Assembly (NCBI GenBank): GCA_026874595.1
Contig: CM049308.1
Coordinates: forward strand, 38,281,027-38,345,026
Direction: 5' to 3'
Length of the DNA: 64,000 nucleotides
Source: Sipunculus nudus
Taxonomy: Eukaryota; Annelida; Sipuncula; Golfingiida; Sipunculidae
The notes under the pieces: generated by a model
What the model saw: only the letters and a program-made list of their open reading frames with translations
Database searches by the model: none
Told to the model about the DNA's origin: nothing
Shown: piece by piece, positions 26,901-41,900 of the stretch
How the letters are laid out: each line of letters starts with the position of its first letter
Numbering within the stretch: the first letter of the stretch is position 1
Program-made: the position numbers and the translations under genes

Positions 26901-29900
26901 TGCAAGTTAATCATCTGGAAAAAGATGGCAAAATAGATGATGTATCACAGTTAATATTCTTTTAATGTTCCTTTACATAAAAAAAGACCCTTTTGTGTAG
27001 GGTTTGCATCATGTTGAGGGGACATGACGAGTCGCCCACATGGAGGTCTGCAAACAAACCAAAAATCAAATGTCTCTACCAGGCTAGCTGGTCCACTGAT
27101 TGAACAATCAGTTAAACACTGTGTCGAAAGCTCAAACCATTGAGCAACATTACTGCTAGAGTCTGGGAATGTGATATGAAATATAGGCCTCACAGGCCAG
27201 GTTTTCTCTGATCTGTGCAGCCCCATTCTGTAAATAATTAGTTTTGATTGACTTCTTGAATTTTACATCATTTAATATCATCAGAAGTATTGATTATACA
27301 TAAGACTTGCTTTTGGTAGGAATGTCAGATTCATAAATTATGATAGTTTGGCGATAAATGTTCTGGACTATTTTTATAAAGGTTCACCGGATTATCTTTA
27401 GATAATAGACATCAGATATCGGAATAGACCCTTTCAAATAATTGCTGAATGAGTCATGCACTGTTACCACTTGTGACCTGTACGTCTGTGTGTTTAATCT
27501 GTTTCAGACAAACTATGACATGTTTGATGGGTTCGTCATCCTGCATGGTACAGACACAATGGCTTACACAGCCTCAGCTTTGTCCTTCATGCTGGAACAT
27601 TTAGGAAAACCTGTTATACTCACGGGATCCCAGGTAGCTATTAGTAGTAATCAGTTATATCAGTAATTGATCATTTCCTTTCATAAAAAATTAAATCATT
27701 TGTATATTTAAAAATCTATCAAAAATGATAATGTATGCACATGCAAACTGGTCATATTATCATTAAAAATAAAATATTCTAATCGTAGGAAGATGATAAA
27801 AAATAATCATGATGTACAATATTATAAAAACAAACAATTTCGCATGCTGAAAAATTGCATAATGCATGATGTGCATGGAAACTGAACTGATATCTACCAG
27901 TATTTATTGTGTTTCATTTTCTGGGTAGTAATTTTGTTTGGTTCTAAAATCATTTAGAGCCTAATAAATTTTAAAGGTATCTTAAGCAAGATTTCAAACA
28001 GTTTTTTAAAAGTAACATACTTTTTCTTTCAGGCAAGACCTCATTTTATACTTTTTCATTCTTGTTCAGCGGTTAATACTTTTTTTATACTATTTTTCTA
28101 AAATCATCATCATCAGGTGGTGATTATAGGCTGTTTACTTGAACCACTTGAGTGCAGTAGACATCAGCTCTGCCAATATTTCATAGTAATGGCACTTTAA
28201 TAGCGATGATTTTTTTCTGTAATCTTGCCAATGTTTTCAGAATCACTGGATATGTGGAATATTGGAATATAGTTATAAAATATATATACTTTCATACCTT
28301 AGTTTGTAAGGAAGTATCAGATGCTGTAAAATTGTACCAAAATTGTGCTATTTGGCATATGTTTTTCCTTTTTTTATAGAAATTTTATACTTTTTTCTTG
28401 CAAGAGTTTATACCTTTTTCTGTTAAACCCAGAGTGGCAGCACTGATCTAGGGTCAGGAGTATTAAACTGAGACTATTGAAATCTCTTCAATATGCATCC
28501 CTACAGGTAACATATATATACTTGTGTAAATATCTTACACTGTCCTGAAATACTTTATCATTTGTATTTGTTGTTGGTTCACTTTCAGCAGACAGTACTG
28601 TCAAACTATGGCAGTGTATTTTTAGCGAACCTGTGAGCTTATGCAATGGTGTGGCGTCGTCCGGCGTCCGTCGTCTGTACGTTAACCCATACTATCTTGA
28701 AAACAGCAAGAGTTAGCATTACAAAATTTTATGCAAAAAATTAGTCATCTAAAAAACTCCATCGGATTTTGCTTATTTTTTGGCTAACTGCACTTCTTAG
28801 ATTTTATAGGGAAAAAGCTAAAAAACCTTTAAAAATCTTCTTCTCTGAAACTGTTCAGCCAAATTGTCCAATATTTCACAGAAATGATCCCTGGAACAAT
28901 CTCTCTCAAGTTTGTTCAAATGGTTTAAGTTTGGTGATTTTTGGCCAAGTTACAAGAAGTTAAACTTAGTTATCTGTCTAAAAAAGCATACTAAAATGAC
29001 AATCTCAGAAAAGGCCGGAGCTTTCATCACCAAATTTTATGCCAGTGTTGGTCACATTGTTGGTGGTGCCACCTGCCTTGACCTTTTTTTGAACTGGGGT
29101 CATTGGTCATCTGTATATTAACCCATAATTTCTCAGGAATAGCAAGGGCTAACATCCCCAGATTTTATGCAATAATCTCTCACATATCAAATGTTGTGGG
29201 ATTCAGCTTATGTTTTTGTTATCTGCATTTACTTAAATTTTATAGGGAAAAGGCTGAAAAACCTTTAAAAAGGTCTTCTACTTGTAAACAGTCAAGCCAA
29301 ATTGTTCAATATTTTAGAGAAATGATCCCAGAGGCAAGCCTTCTCAAGTTTGTTCAAATGGTTTGCATATGATGAATTTTAGCGGGATTACACAAATTTG
29401 AACTTAGTTATTTGGCCAGGTAAGCATACTGACATAGTAATCTCAGAAATAAAGGAACCTAGCATTACCAAGTATTGTGCAAATGTTGGTCACATGACTC
29501 ATATTTGAAGTTGCAAATTTCGTGTTGCCACCTACATTGACCTGGTTAGCTCAGCTGACTATAAGTCATCTGAGCTATAGTCGTGGTCCATTGTCCGTCG
29601 TCCGTCCGTCTGTCCGTCCGTCCGTCCGTCCGTCCGTCCGTCCGTCCGTCCGTAGATGTGGCACGTTTTGAAACCGTAAGACCTAGGAATCCAAAATTCA
29701 GCATAATGTTAGATGTCCCCAAGATCTCCTACCAAGCCGAAAACTGGGTCTTTGCGACTTCCTTCCTTTGAGAAATTAAGGAAAAACCTCAATTTTTTTT
29801 TAAAAACCTATTTTCACACTTCAGGACTGCCTAATATCAAAACCACTCATCTGTTTTCCCTCATATTTACCATAAATATTCTTCTATATAGTTCCTATGT

Positions 29901-32900
29901 ACATGCCAGAAATTATGTCTGTATTATATAATTTAAAAAAGTTATGGGCCCAAACATAATGCATTTTGTAAAAAATCAGGAAAGATATTTGATCACTTAA
30001 CACAAAACTTGTTAAAGCTATGGACTTTTTTTCCAGTAATATAACTTTAATTTATCAAAATTAAATTGTATACCCAAAATTAGATCAAAATCTTTTAAAT
30101 TTTTTAAAATATTAACAAAAATAAAAAATTAGTACCTTAAATTTTGCCCAATTTTGACCATGGCACGTTTTTTTTACTGTAAGTACTGTGGATTTAATTT
30201 TCTCAGCATGTTTTTGTTAGCATTTTGTCTGTTAACACCAAAAATTTGAAACCAGTTGATCAAAAACTGTAGATTTTATTCAAGTTTTCAAGCACCATGT
30301 AACAAATTGTTTACATCAAGCTAGTGTTATGCAGTTTGCAAGAGCTCAGCTCCCCAGCTTCAGCTCTCATTTCCAAAATTTTGGCATACAATTAGATGTC
30401 TCCAAAATTCCCTACCATGCCAAGAATTTGGTCACTAGGACTTAATACCTTCGAGATATTAATGAAAAACTTCATTTTTCCATTAAAAACCCATTGTTAC
30501 ACTTCAAGACTGCCTAATATCAAAACCACTGATGTGACTTTAATCATATATAATATACATATTTTTCTTTACATTCTCTATGCATATGCCAGAAATGATG
30601 TCAGTATTGCGTAATTGTTTTAAGTTATGGGCCCAAACATAATGCACTATGTAAAAAATCAAGAAATATATATACTCCCTTAACAAGGGGATTGCTGAAG
30701 CTAGAGTTTTTTTGCCAGGGATGTAACATTATTTAATCAAGATTCAATTGAATACCCCAAATAAGTCCTGAATTTTTCAAATTTTATATGTTATTAGTAT
30801 AAATATAAAATTAGTACCTTAAATTTTGCCCAACTTTGACCATGGCACATTTGTTTCCTGTGAGCACGGTTGATATAATTTTCATATCATGCACACAAGG
30901 ATTTCAGCTTTTTAGTTTAGAAAGCTGAAATAAATTGGCCAAAAATTGTAGCTTTTATTAATGTTTTTATGAGACCATGTCAGACCTTAACTCTCTCCAG
31001 CCCCTCTTGAGTCACCTGTATGTTGACCTTGTTGAACTTTCAGCAAATTATGCATGCTTGAGGCGAGCCATACACTGTTGCAGGTAGGCAGCTTATGGCC
31101 AGCCACAGTTGATCCAGGTGTCCAACCCAACTCATCTAGTAGTTTTAACCAACAACATAACAATTAACAATAAATTAATAAATTTTTATTGTTTTTTAAT
31201 AACAAATTAAAGAAAAATAAAAAAGAATTTGTTAGTTTATAATAACAGGAAATCAACTTGCAGTTACTGATGATAAAAGAATTTTGTATCGATGGATAGA
31301 ATGTCACGTACTCCAAATAACACCATGCAGTCACCTTTGGTATTTTTCAGTTCAATTTTAATGATAAAAAAGTAAATCATATTATTCATTACTAATCATT
31401 AGGGATCATATGAAGGAAATTAATGATAGACAAAGATGCAGTTGATATTATTAATCTAGATTCCTACTGTGTCTAGTGTGCACATTGATGTGAAATTAGT
31501 CCAAAATGAATATATTACTTTTTTTTTTTAATATAAATAAAAGCCATAAAACGAGGTACTTTTGATCATAATTTAAATGTGTGAATTTTGTATATTCTAG
31601 ATTCTCAACATAATTGTTTGGTGAAAACTGAATAAATGCCAGTAATGGTGGGAAAACTTTGCAATTGTATTTAAATACAAATATGAATATGTACTCCATT
31701 ATAAAATGTCTTGCATAAAGAATTGGAATTCAGGTAAAAATGAAAGTATATGAATACCAGTGCAAATACTTTCAAAATGTATTCATGAATGCATTCATGA
31801 ATATATTCTTTAATATTATTTTAATAATCATTTCAGTTATATTTCATTTTAAAAAATCATAAGATTCTCTTATTATTTTTAATAAAAATTATATTTGGGA
31901 CAATATTTGTAATTTTTTTAAATAAATAGTTAAACTCTTACATCATATGTTCTGCTTATAAGTTATATGGCCAAGTCAAAATCTGTGTGACAATAGTACT
32001 CCATTTGTTAATAAAATAAATGAAATCAATCCTCTTCCCTGTCTCCAAAGATAATATCATAATCATACATAAGCTAAACACCAACAACTCATAATAAAGC
32101 TTATATTTATTACCACACCAAACCAGCATATGCCTCATTCCTAAATCATATTTTTTAATCATATATAACAGCTGAGCGCCGTGACCCATAGGTCCCTTGT
32201 TTTTATTTGCAAAAACCTCATAATTTTAACCTCTTTCAGCTGATAATGTTTATGATGAAACTGTCAAGTTGAATCGTTCAGTTTTTCAAAAGAATTATCC
32301 TAGGACATGGTTCTTTCAATCATATAAGAATAGATTGAGTTTGTTGATTTTTGGTTGAGTCGTGAAAAGCTTAAGTTGGTCTTATGGCCATTATTATGTC
32401 TATATTTTAAACTAAGGACTGCAGTAGTGTTCTTCTACAAAATTGTTGTTTCAATTATAACTTCTGTGACATTGCACAAAAATTATTCTTAGGTGGCCTT
32501 TGTTCAAGTTTACTTGAATGATTTTTGGCAGAATTATTGGACCTTTAGCAATGAAAGAACTGCATCTTTTATTATTCTAGATATTTTTGGTAAAAAGTTT
32601 ATGAATATGTCAGTTGAAAAAAAAGCATTTTAGCCAAAGTCTTTCAGTATGTGTGAACAGATTTACCAACAGGCATGATTGTGTCTGTATCATTAAATAG
32701 GTTAAAAAATTGCCAACTGTTTCAGATTTTGCAACAGATCAATAGTTCATTCAGTGCAGCCAAGCACAAGGCATGTGATCACTGCATGGGTGTCATGTGA
32801 ACACCTCATGGCCAGCATGTGATCACCTAATTGGTAGCATGTGTTCACCTCATGAGTATCATGTGATCACCTCATGGGTGCCATGCCCCTCAGGGCTGCA

Positions 32901-35900
32901 TGTGGAGCCAATCTGTGAGCTTATGCAATGATGTGGCTACTATTTCAGATTTGGCAACAGGCCAAAGGTCAGTCTGGATCTATTTATAGCTTCGGCAGAC
33001 TGCCAATTGTATCAGATTAGGTAACAGGTCAAGAGTTCACTCAGTGCAGCTAGGTACAGGTCAAAAGTTCACTCAGTCTAGCTAGTTCACTCAGTGCAGT
33101 AGCTGCATTCTATTTATAGCTTTGGTAGACTGCCCACTGTGTCAGATTATGCAACAGGTCAAGAGTTCACTCAGTGCAGCCAGGTACAGGTCAAAAGTTC
33201 ACTCAGTCTAGCCAGGTGCAGGTCGTGAGTTCACTCAGTGCAGTAGCCTGAGCTAGCAATTTGTCACAGTTCACTTGGGGCAACTGCCTTTCTCACCTAA
33301 GCCTGGTCAGCCCCATGCATCAGACTCAAGGTAAGTCTGATGTATTGGCCTAATATATTTGCCTGTCTGTGATGGCTTTCTTGTTTACAATACAGGTGTC
33401 GCCACCTACAATGACTTTTGCACAATGTATGTGCCTCCTTATTTCTACAGAGGAATTTGACATAATCAGCCTGAAATTGGGCATATTTATACATATCGAA
33501 TAGCTTTGTCATATACAAGACTGGTGTTGCCACCTACAATAATTTTTGCACAGTGTTTTCCTGCTTATTTCTCAGGAGGGGTTTGATATATCAGTCTGAA
33601 ATTGGGCATATGTATATATCTCTGATAGCTTTGTTGTATACAAAACTGGTGGTGCCAGCTACAATCATTTTTGTGTTGTGTGCACCCATATGAGAATTTC
33701 AGCAGTGATGTTTGTGTAATTGTTTCATATTCAAAATGTTTAGTACCTGCATTGTTCATATACATGAGAAGTAATGGTCCAGCACTGAAGCATTTTACCT
33801 GGTGTATTTCCCAATGCACAAGTTCGCATTAGGTCTGTAGGCCTTGTTTTTCAGATTTCAATGTTTGAATTGCACGATGATGTTCAATCATAATAATTCT
33901 TTTTTTTTTTCAGATTCCAATATTTGAAACTCGCAGTGATGGTCGTGACAACCTGCTTGGAGCGTTGATTATAGCAGGGCATTACTGCATTCCTGAGGTA
34001 ATAGAGAAATACAGATAAAACACAAACACCAGTTCCAGATATAATATACACTCCTCACGCAGCAATTATAACTGCAGTCGTTCCAGATCTCCTTTGTTTT
34101 AACCTCTGCTTTGGTTAGCAAATTCTTCTGGGTCTCACTGGCACAAGGCCAACAATCAGACCAAACGAGGATGGGGTGTCTCAGATTTGCAATTTAGAAT
34201 TGGGTGTGCAATGTACCATGCTGTCATTTGTTTGATTAAAACTGTGGTAATGGTGTAGTTTAGGGGGTTTTTATAAAAGGCCTATATTACCAGTTGTTAA
34301 CGCATTATTTCCAAATTTGTGTGGTACTATAATAAGAAAAAATGTATTCTTATAAAAGAATAAGGCATATATAGTTTAATAACCAAAATATTTTATATAT
34401 AATGACATAAATTGCTAAAATATAGCTTGTTTTCCTTGCGATGTCATCAACGTCATGCATAACATCATGGCGGAAGATCAAAATTTGAGCCATTAAATTT
34501 GACTTTAAGCCACAATGACTCTCAAACAAGACCACCTTTCATCATATAACTTTTTTTTCGAAAACTATACATCTCTATATTATATAATATTACTTTTGAT
34601 TATAATTTGATTTAAATATCGTAATAAAGGGCCTTTTATAAAAAAAAACCTCAACTACACCATTACCAAAACTGCTCTTTATAAGCCCTGGTGGTGTAAC
34701 CCAGAGAATCTGGCTATGCAAAGCAGAGGTTAAAAGTAAGGTGATCTGGAATGACTGCAGTGTGTAACCACGTGAGAAGTGTAGATATAAAATGAATACC
34801 AGTTGTTACATGTTGTTCTGTATTAATTGATAGTGTCTTAGTTTATTATTCTTCAAATAATCTGATACTGTAATGATATTAACCTACCCTGATGTCTGAA
34901 TTAAACCTTGTTTTGACCTTAAATAGATAATAAAATACTCTTTGATGCATACAAACATATATTGTAACTGTAAATTATGTTACTAGAATGTTAACCAATA
35001 ATATATATGAAATGTCAACACATTGGTATTTAGTTTGGTTTTTAATTTGAATTCATTCAGATGGTATTGGGTAAATTATATCAAAATTAGAAATGAAAAC
35101 TTAGGAACCAGATTTCTGATAATACACAGAGGTGGGACCTTCTCTTGGGTAATAATAGTTTGACAAAAACTGAGAGTTTCTCTCTCAAAATCAGTGTCAT
35201 GTCATCCAAATGAATGGTAAAGAACTGATGCAACAGGCTTACTGAAAAGTAAGCGATGTTTCGCTGTGACTCACAAATAAATGTTCCTTTAGGAGGGTCC
35301 GTGTTTTTTTCAGCCAGCAATGGGGTTGATTACACACCAAAGACCCACAGGTGTGATAGTCACCAAGCCTGTTTAACACCAGGATATAATGTGCTTCCTT
35401 CCTGTCAGTAGTCCCAAGCTGAAAAGGAATACTGCAGATGTACATATACCCAAAAAATCCTTGCAGAAGTCTCATCCATATTACAAGTCACACCATGACA
35501 TTTAGAATCCACCTGGGGAATAGCCGTTAAAGTTTTGTTTCACAAAAAGTCCATAATATAAGTCACACCCAGACCAGAGACATCCCAACCACGTGGTACC
35601 TATGAAATTTTAGTATCTTAGTAAAGTGAGCAATTTAAAAAAATTGAGGCACCTACCACCACCAAAAAAAATAATTATTAACAAAAATGAATGGATAGGT
35701 CTTCAGAGTCACAGCCTGAACAAGTGCTTTGATTGTTTGATCATTCTGTCTCAACCATTTGTCCCTTCCCTATATAGGGCCTAACTACAAACTGCACATC
35801 CATCACATTTGTGTATGTACCTTAATTCTTGTGCAGTTAACTGTACAACCACATACCATAGTCCTTTATGTAAAGGGAATACTATCAGAAACATAAATGT

Positions 35901-38900
35901 AACCAAATTGGGGATATATATATATGATGTATTTTGTCATGAAAAATGCTGCAAAGTATTATCAAGCTGAGATATTTTTAGGCTTTGGTTTAAATAAATT
36001 TAAAAAAGATAAGATAAAATATATCATTCTTTCTATACAGGGTCAATTGTTTAGTCTCTTTCACAAATTTACATTGATAAGATATTGTATTATATTGTAC
36101 ACTTTGTAACTTTCATGTTTTCTAGCAGCTTTTTCTTCTCTTCAGGTGACAATATACTTCAATAATAAACTGTTGCGTGGCAACCGGTGCACAAAAGCTG
36201 ATGCAGAGGCATTCAATGCCTTTGTCTCTCCAAACATAGATCCATTAGTAACCATGGAGATCTCAATTCATGGTGAGTATTTTATAACATACATGAATTC
36301 TTATTATAGAACCATGCAATGACCGTTCATTGCATTACTAATATAGCCTTTAGAGAAAATATTTGATGTTTTAATATATAGTCAGTGGGATGTTCTAGCA
36401 TTCTTTTGTACATTTTATAGGCTCACTGTTGGGAAATAATGTCATGCAGATTGTTTTGCTAGTACTGATAGTACTGATTTTTTCTAATCAGTGAAAGTCA
36501 GATATATATTAAATGAATGAAAGTATGACACAATTATGCAAATGGTTTCACGCTTTGGCAATGATTAATTCTTTTTCATCTTTTTTATTGACAGTTTTGC
36601 AGCCCTGTAGCCCCTGCTTACAGCCCTGTAAGCAGGATTATGTATTATAATGTATGGTTGTTTTCACTTGTTCTGTTGTCTTCAGTTCACTGGGACTCCA
36701 TCCACAAGCCATCTGGTACCCACAAGTTTCAGGTCCATCGAAACCTGTCCCCTAATGTAGGCCTACTGCGCCTCTTCCCAAGTATAACACAGGCTACAGT
36801 ACGTATTCTAGATTCTTACAAATTTCTTGTTATATCACAAGGAACGAGTGTCATCATGATAATTACTGGTTAAAACAGAATTGTTAATAGCGATCTGCTT
36901 TGAAATTTAGATCATGTAAGAACTAAACTCTACATAATATTAAAGTTTTTAGCTCAGCTGACTATAAGTCATCTGAGCTATAGTCGTGGTCCATTGTCCG
37001 TCGTCCGTCCGGATGTCCGTCCGTAAGACTGGCATGTTTCGACACCGTTGGACCTACGAATCTGAAATTTGGCATACAGTTAGATGTCCCCAAAATCTCC
37101 TACCATGCCGAAAATTGGGTCAATAGGACTTCGTTCCTTCGAGATATTAAGGAAAAACCTTAATTTTTTATTAGAAATCTATTTTCACACTTCAGGACTG
37201 CCTAATATCAAAACCACTCATCTGGTTTTTCTTCATATTTACCATAAATATTCCTCTATATAGTTCCTATGTACATGCCAGATATTAAGTCAGTATTATA
37301 TAATTTTAAAAAATTATGGGCCCAAACATAATGGACTTATAAAAAAATCAGGAAGATATTTGGTCACTTAAGACCAAAAGTGTTAAAGGTAGGGACTTTT
37401 TTTCAGTAATACAACTTTAATTAATCAAAATTTAATTGTTTACCAAAAATTAGATCAAAATCTGTTAAATTTTTTTAAATATTGGCAAAAATATAAAATT
37501 GGTACCTTAAATTTTGCCCAACTTTGGCCAGGGCACGTTTTTTTCCTGTAAGTACTGTGGATTTAATTTTCACAGCATGTATACATAAGGATTTAATCTG
37601 TTCAAATCTGAATTTTTAAAAAAAAAGCTGCAAAATTAGGCTAGTTATTGAATTTTTTTGGAGGCTCTTGTTGTATTCCCTTACATTGTCAAGCAGTCCA
37701 CTTTGATGACTGTAGGTCATTCAGTGCACATCTCTATGCTCCCCAGGCTGTTGGCATAATTTTAGATGTCCCCAAAATCTCCTACCACACCGAAAATTGG
37801 GTCATTAGGACTTCGTTCCTTCGAGATATAAAGGAAAAAAACTCTGTTTTCCATAAAAAAAAGCCATTGTTACACTTCAAGGCTGCCTAATATCAAAACC
37901 ACTGATCTGTTTTTGATCTTATTTAGTATTCACATTCTTTCATACATTTTCTATGAACATACCAAAAATTAGGTCAGTATTGGGTATTATTTTGAAGTTA
38001 TGGGCCAAAACATAATGCAATTTTTTTTTAAATCAGGAAATATTTTCACTCACCTAACATGAGAATTGCTGAACCTAGAGACTTTTATTTCAGGAATATA
38101 ACTTTATTTAATCAAGATTCGATTGTTTACCCAAAATTAGATCTGAATTTTGCAAATTTTTCAAGTTATTAGCATAAATAAAAAATCAATACCTTAAATT
38201 TTGTCCAACTTTGGCACTGTTGATTTAATTTTCACAGCATATATACATAAGGATTTAATCTTTTAAAATCTGAAATTTCAGAGAAATTGATTGGAAAGAA
38301 TAGCTTTTATTCATGTTTTCATACACCATGTCAAGTGTTGTTTACATCTAGCCCACCTAGTAGTACAGCCTTCACTTGCATTATGTAACCCACCCCAGGC
38401 AGCTTGCCTTGGGTCAGCCTGGCCACTACCAGCAGGCTTCCCCTCTGCCCTGCACTCCCCCCCCTCCCAGATGGTGCATAAACTAGATGAATGTTATTAT
38501 TTTCTGTATTTGATTCATTCTTATTCTAGGCTATGCTACATTTTAGATTTTGTATTGTACCACCAGGGTTACAATGATTAAAGTGTACATTTAATTGTGT
38601 CCACAAAGTGGTGTATTGCTATGAAAGTGTGGATGTTCATCAGATAAGTAATTCCTTACTTCAGAAGAGTAAAAACTTCACCAGGTGTGAAATTGACTAT
38701 TAATTCCAGTAATAAATTAAAACTGGGATAGTAATTAGCACAATGATATTGTTTGTCCCTCATTCAACCAACAGTGTGTATACTTTATTTGAAAAGATGT
38801 TTTATTTTATCAAATTTACTTTTATTTTATTTTGGTGAATAAAACTAAGCATGTACTGAAAACTCCAATGTGCAAAACTTTTTAATAGTGATTCAAGGAA

Positions 38901-41900
38901 TATTCTTGTAGATGCCATGTTGTGGCATTATTTTCTTTTAAATTCAGTTTAAACATTTATGATTTAAAAATAATAAAATATAAACTATAACCAAGTAGGA
39001 GGGCCCCTTTCCTTTTAGCTTTTCATATTCTTATATAAATGAAAAACATTACAATAGAATATTTCTACATCCACCTTCGTGCTGCCCTCACTTATCCCTT
39101 CTCCGAACCCCATCCCAAAGTCAGCCTCAGTAAGCAAGAACAAGATGAATCAGATATATTCATACTTTAATATTTTGTATAACTATTCGTCCTTAGGTAC
39201 CTATGTACATGCCAGAAATTATGTCAATATTGGGTAATATGTAGACATAGTGGGCATCACAATAATGTACCTTGTCAAGACTAAAGAGATATTGTGTCAT
39301 ACAGTCACAAATTCATAAATCACTTCATCAGCATAGTTAATCATAACATCATATCTGTCAAATTGAAAGCTTGCAGACTACCATACACTTTAAATCCTTC
39401 AACAAATAGCCTTATCATCATTCTACTACTGCTTATTACTGCTGTCATTGCATTCATATTTGCTCAAATATATCACAATTTTCAACCCCTCCTAAATAAA
39501 TAAAAAATAAACCACTATATTTGACTCTGTTAATCCATCAGTCAGGTAATTTCATTTATCATTTACTCACATATTACATTACATTCCTTTATAATAGCCA
39601 AACATGTCCATGATAATCATATGCTTTATCGACTCAATATAGTATCACAGTGGAGAAACATTTATAGTCCAATCACGATCAGCTGGGCGCCGTGACCCAT
39701 GGGTCCCTTGTTGACATTTGTCTAAGGTGACAAGGCTCTCTGTTGATGACAAACTGACTTCTGTTTCAAAACAGTGGCAATTAATGTGTGTAACTAATAT
39801 ATTTAATAATGTATGTTGTAGATGCACAATGAATTTTATAATATTTATTATTTAACATTAGACCACATGTGAGATGTACTGCCAGTGAAGGAATTTTGAA
39901 AATGTTTAACTTAAATACATAACCGATGTACCAGTAAAATGTTCCCACATTTGAAAGTAATTTAATGACAAAGTGGATAATAATGGCACCAAACTTAATA
40001 TTTATGGATTCTGTTTTATATTTCTGTAATGTTGAATGAAGAGCTCTGTAATAGCAGTCTGTGAGAACTGTCATCTTTCTCTGGTTTTTAGTGTCGTGAT
40101 GACATGCACACTGTATGTTTCTGTTCAGCAGTGTTGTCTGTAAGTTGTTTTTGGAATAAATTTTTGTTCTGTGGAAGAACGGTCTTGTTGCCTTCTTCAG
40201 TCATATATTTCTGTAAGAACATAACTAATTCCTTTTGCACAAAAAAAAAATCAGATATAGATTGCAAGTTTGTAAACTTTGTTGTTTTATCTACTACACA
40301 GGTTAAAGCATTCCTTCAGCCTCCCATGGAAGGTGTAGTCATGCAGTCGTACGGGGCAGGAAATGCACCAAACAACAGAAAAGATCTGATGGAAACGTTT
40401 AAGAAGGCCACAGACCAAGGAATCATCATCGTCAACATCACCCAGTGTGCGAGAGGAACTGTCACACCAGCATATGGTACTGGCAAGGTCTGTTAACAGT
40501 TCAATTCTGACAGTTATTGTGAAAGGCACCAGTCCTCAGCAGAAAGACGTCTGAGCAACAGGGATGACCCTTTTCAATCCTCTTGTCATACTGCCTGTCT
40601 TTCTGCAGGTTAACGGGGCACAAATCATAACTGCTAGACGTAGACAGTTTCGTAATGCAGACACGATTGGATGAGATAGCCTGTGAAATTTAAAAAAAAT
40701 TAAGTCAGGGTGCCCTGTATCCTTCAAGTAACTTTGTGTTTTTCATTTCTTGCAGGGTAACTAAAAACATAATTTACAGAATTCTTTTAACTTGAGCCAG
40801 TGCACAAATATTATTTAGATCCTAAGCCTATTTACAATGTATTCTTGACTGACTTTGGATTGTGTTGTTTTCTGTCTCAACTGTAATCTTATGTTTACCA
40901 CATGATTTGGTAAGTTTTCTCAGCAATGTCAGAATGAATTATCCTGAAATTTATGGGGATTGAAGATCTAATGGATTGTCCTGAAATTTGTTACGGTTAT
41001 TGATCTTGGATAACTTTTTCCACTTTATGAGACTCCTTGTGTCACCTAGTATGTTGCTCATGGAATTAAATTTGGGATTAACCAAGATATACTTCATGGA
41101 TTGCTATATTTCAAAATGCCATTAACTTTATTTGACTCTTTATTTACCATGCAGCTTTCATGTTTGGATTTTAATTATAAAATTTTAATGGATTGAAAAA
41201 ATTTCAGTCTTTGAAACTGTTACAGGCGCTCCTTGATGTTGGAGTCATACCTGGATCTGACATGACGCCGGAGGCAGCGTTAACCAAGCTGGCGTACGTC
41301 TTGGGTAAAGAGGACTGGAGTAATGCAAAAAGAAAAAAGGTACACTATGACAAAGAGTGTGACACAGATATAAATACAAATGACCCATCGCAAAAGGAGG
41401 AATCCTTCAAATAATTGGGCAGAAAGTTAGAGAGTTCAACATCACAGGTCAAAGTCTTTCAAAGGTGTTTGTTAGTTGGTGATTAATCCTTTTGACTATT
41501 AATTCCTTCATTTTTAGCTCAGCTATATAAGTCATCTGAGCTATAGCAATGGTCCTTTGTTAGTTGGGCTTGTTGTTAACAGGGCATGTTTTGAAACCAT
41601 TGGACCTATAAAGCCAAAATTTGACCTACTAAACCTGAAACTGGATCACTGTGAATTTTTCTTATGAGTAATTAAGAAAAAACATCCATTTTTTATTGAA
41701 AACTTATTGATACACTTCAAGACTGCTGAATATCAAAACCACAGGTACCGTTTGTTCCACTTTATGTTTACTATGTAAATGACAGAAATTAGGTCAACAT
41801 TGCAAAATTTGTTAAAGTTATGGACCTTAACTTTAGGTACCAGAACATTATAAGTTTTGAGAATTTGTCATGTTCAGCCCACCCAAAAATTTGTTTGCTA

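Noticed and set aside
29548-39712. LTR retrotransposon bounded by the two family A copies as long terminal repeats
   Set aside because: No gag, protease, reverse transcriptase or integrase reading frame lies between them, ASPG exons 5-7 do, and the copies have hairpin ends instead of TG...CA.
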